A stretch of 6,997 nt of DNA. Origin: Pseudomonadota bacterium. Its GTDB lineage: Bacteria > Pseudomonadota > Gammaproteobacteria > Acidiferrobacterales > Acidiferrobacteraceae. Positions 6,436 to 6,997 of the stretch are shown here, one piece after another; position 1 is the stretch's first letter, and each line of letters begins with the position of its first letter. A model generated the notes under the pieces. The model ran no database searches. It saw only the letters and a program-made list of their open reading frames with translations, and was not told the DNA's origin. The stretch spans positions 1-6,997 of the forward strand of contig JAJZZU010000135.1 of NCBI GenBank assembly GCA_021797365.1. Direction: 5' to 3'. The position numbers and the translations under genes are program-made.

Positions 6436-6997
6436 ATGCTGAAGGCACTGATTTTTGATGTGGACGGGACGTTGGCTGACACCGAGCGGGATGGGCATCG
6501 CGTGGCCTTCAACCGCGCGTTCGCGGCCGAGGGCCTGCCGGTCGTGTGGGATGAGGCGCTCTATGGAAGGTTGCTTGCCATCACCGGGGGCAAGGAGCGG
6601 CTCCTCCATTTCTTTACGCACGTCCGGCCCGATTTGCGCCCGGCGGGCGATCTTGACGCCCTTATACGGCATCTGCATGCCCGCAAGACCGACATCTACA
6701 GCGATCTCCTGAATACCGAAGGGGTGCCTTTGCGCCCGGGTATACGGCGATTACTCAGCGAGGCCCGCGACCGGGGTCTAAGGCTTGCGATCGCCACGAC
6801 CACCACGGAAAAGAATCTCGAGCCGATATGGGCGGCACTCGGACCCGGGGCGCGCGGCTGGTTTCATACCGTGGGGGCCGGCGATTGCGTGGCGGCCAAG
6901 AAGCCGGCGCCCGATGTCTATGAATATGTCCTGGCGGGGCTGGGATTGCCGGCCGGCGCGTGCCTGGCCTTCGAGGACTCCGAGAATGGTCTGCGCG
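6436..6997 (+). CDS. cbbY: CbbY-type HAD phosphatase (3' end missing)
   Basis: 187 complete codons are visible; the gene continues past the right edge. It belongs to HAD subfamily IA and looks most like CbbY, which in autotrophs dephosphorylates xylulose-1,5-bisphosphate, a Rubisco misfire product that inhibits the enzyme. Motif I is FDVDGTLADTE (7-17), with nucleophile Asp8 and acid/base Asp10. The cap region includes ITGGKERLLHFF (49-60), a CbbY hallmark. Motif II is IATTTTEKN (119-127), motif III is the lysine in AAKKPAPDVYEY (153-164), and motif IV is FEDSENGL (179-186). The ATG at 6436 follows AGGGGA at 5-nt spacing. It is divergent from dksA; I see no convincing promoter in front of it. 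No cbb or Rubisco genes are in view, so the Calvin-cycle role rests on family resemblance; beta-phosphoglucomutase-like or other sugar phosphatase activity is the alternative. Confidence 0.88.
   Translation, partial: MLKALIFDVDGTLADTERDGHRVAFNRAFAAEGLPVVWDEALYGRLLAITGGKERLLHFFTHVRPDLRPAGDLDALIRHLHARKTDIYSDLLNTEGVPLRPGIRRLLSEARDRGLRLAIATTTTEKNLEPIWAALGPGARGWFHTVGAGDCVAAKKPAPDVYEYVLAGLGLPAGACLAFEDSENGLR

Noticed and set aside
1..6997. A new defence, mobile or multi-gene system
   Set aside because: All genes are recognisable housekeeping or single-family proteins. There are no transposases, integrases, toxin-antitoxin pairs, repeat arrays or composition breaks.

Overview
This is a GC-rich window (roughly 60-65 % G+C by eye). 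It looks like chromosomal DNA of a gammaproteobacterium, perhaps a chemolithoautotrophic sulfur oxidiser. The grounds are the PNPase C-terminus, a DksA close to the enteric protein, and a YheT hydrolase, all typical of Gammaproteobacteria. A CbbY-type phosphatase (Calvin-cycle housekeeping) and a DsrE-family protein (sulfur trafficking) point to that lifestyle. The lineage and lifestyle are inferences, not established here. There are no RNA genes, insertion sequences, phage genes, CRISPR arrays or attachment sites. Every gene reads through without frameshift.

Layout, left to right. (1) Plus strand: the C-terminal S1 domain of polynucleotide phosphorylase (pnp, cut by the left edge), then a two-domain SAM-dependent methyltransferase of unknown substrate, then a small exported DsrE-family protein with one cysteine. 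(2) A convergent junction at about 2100-2145 carrying a strong hairpin. (3) Minus strand, reading right to left: dksA, then dedA, then acs (acetyl-CoA synthetase), then a YheT-type alpha/beta hydrolase. The last three are tightly packed: acs starts 3 nt after the dedA stop at a TTG codon, and yheT overlaps the acs stop by 4 nt (ATGA). They are almost certainly one transcription unit. (4) A 140-bp divergent intergenic region between dksA and a plus-strand cbbY-like HAD phosphatase that runs off the right edge. It holds a good sigma70-type promoter for dksA and a dyad in the dksA leader.

How the genes may work together: acs charges free acetate to acetyl-CoA, and its acetylatable active-site lysine is present. 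DksA sets ppGpp-dependent transcription. DedA is an inner-membrane transporter-like protein of the family linked to undecaprenyl-phosphate recycling and membrane homeostasis. CbbY removes an inhibitory sugar bisphosphate made by Rubisco. These are mostly housekeeping functions, and I see no convincing new multi-gene system. The items most worth a second look are the exported single-cysteine DsrE-like protein, the dedA-acs-yheT coupled operon with its unusual TTG start, the dksA control region, and the hairpin at the convergent junction.
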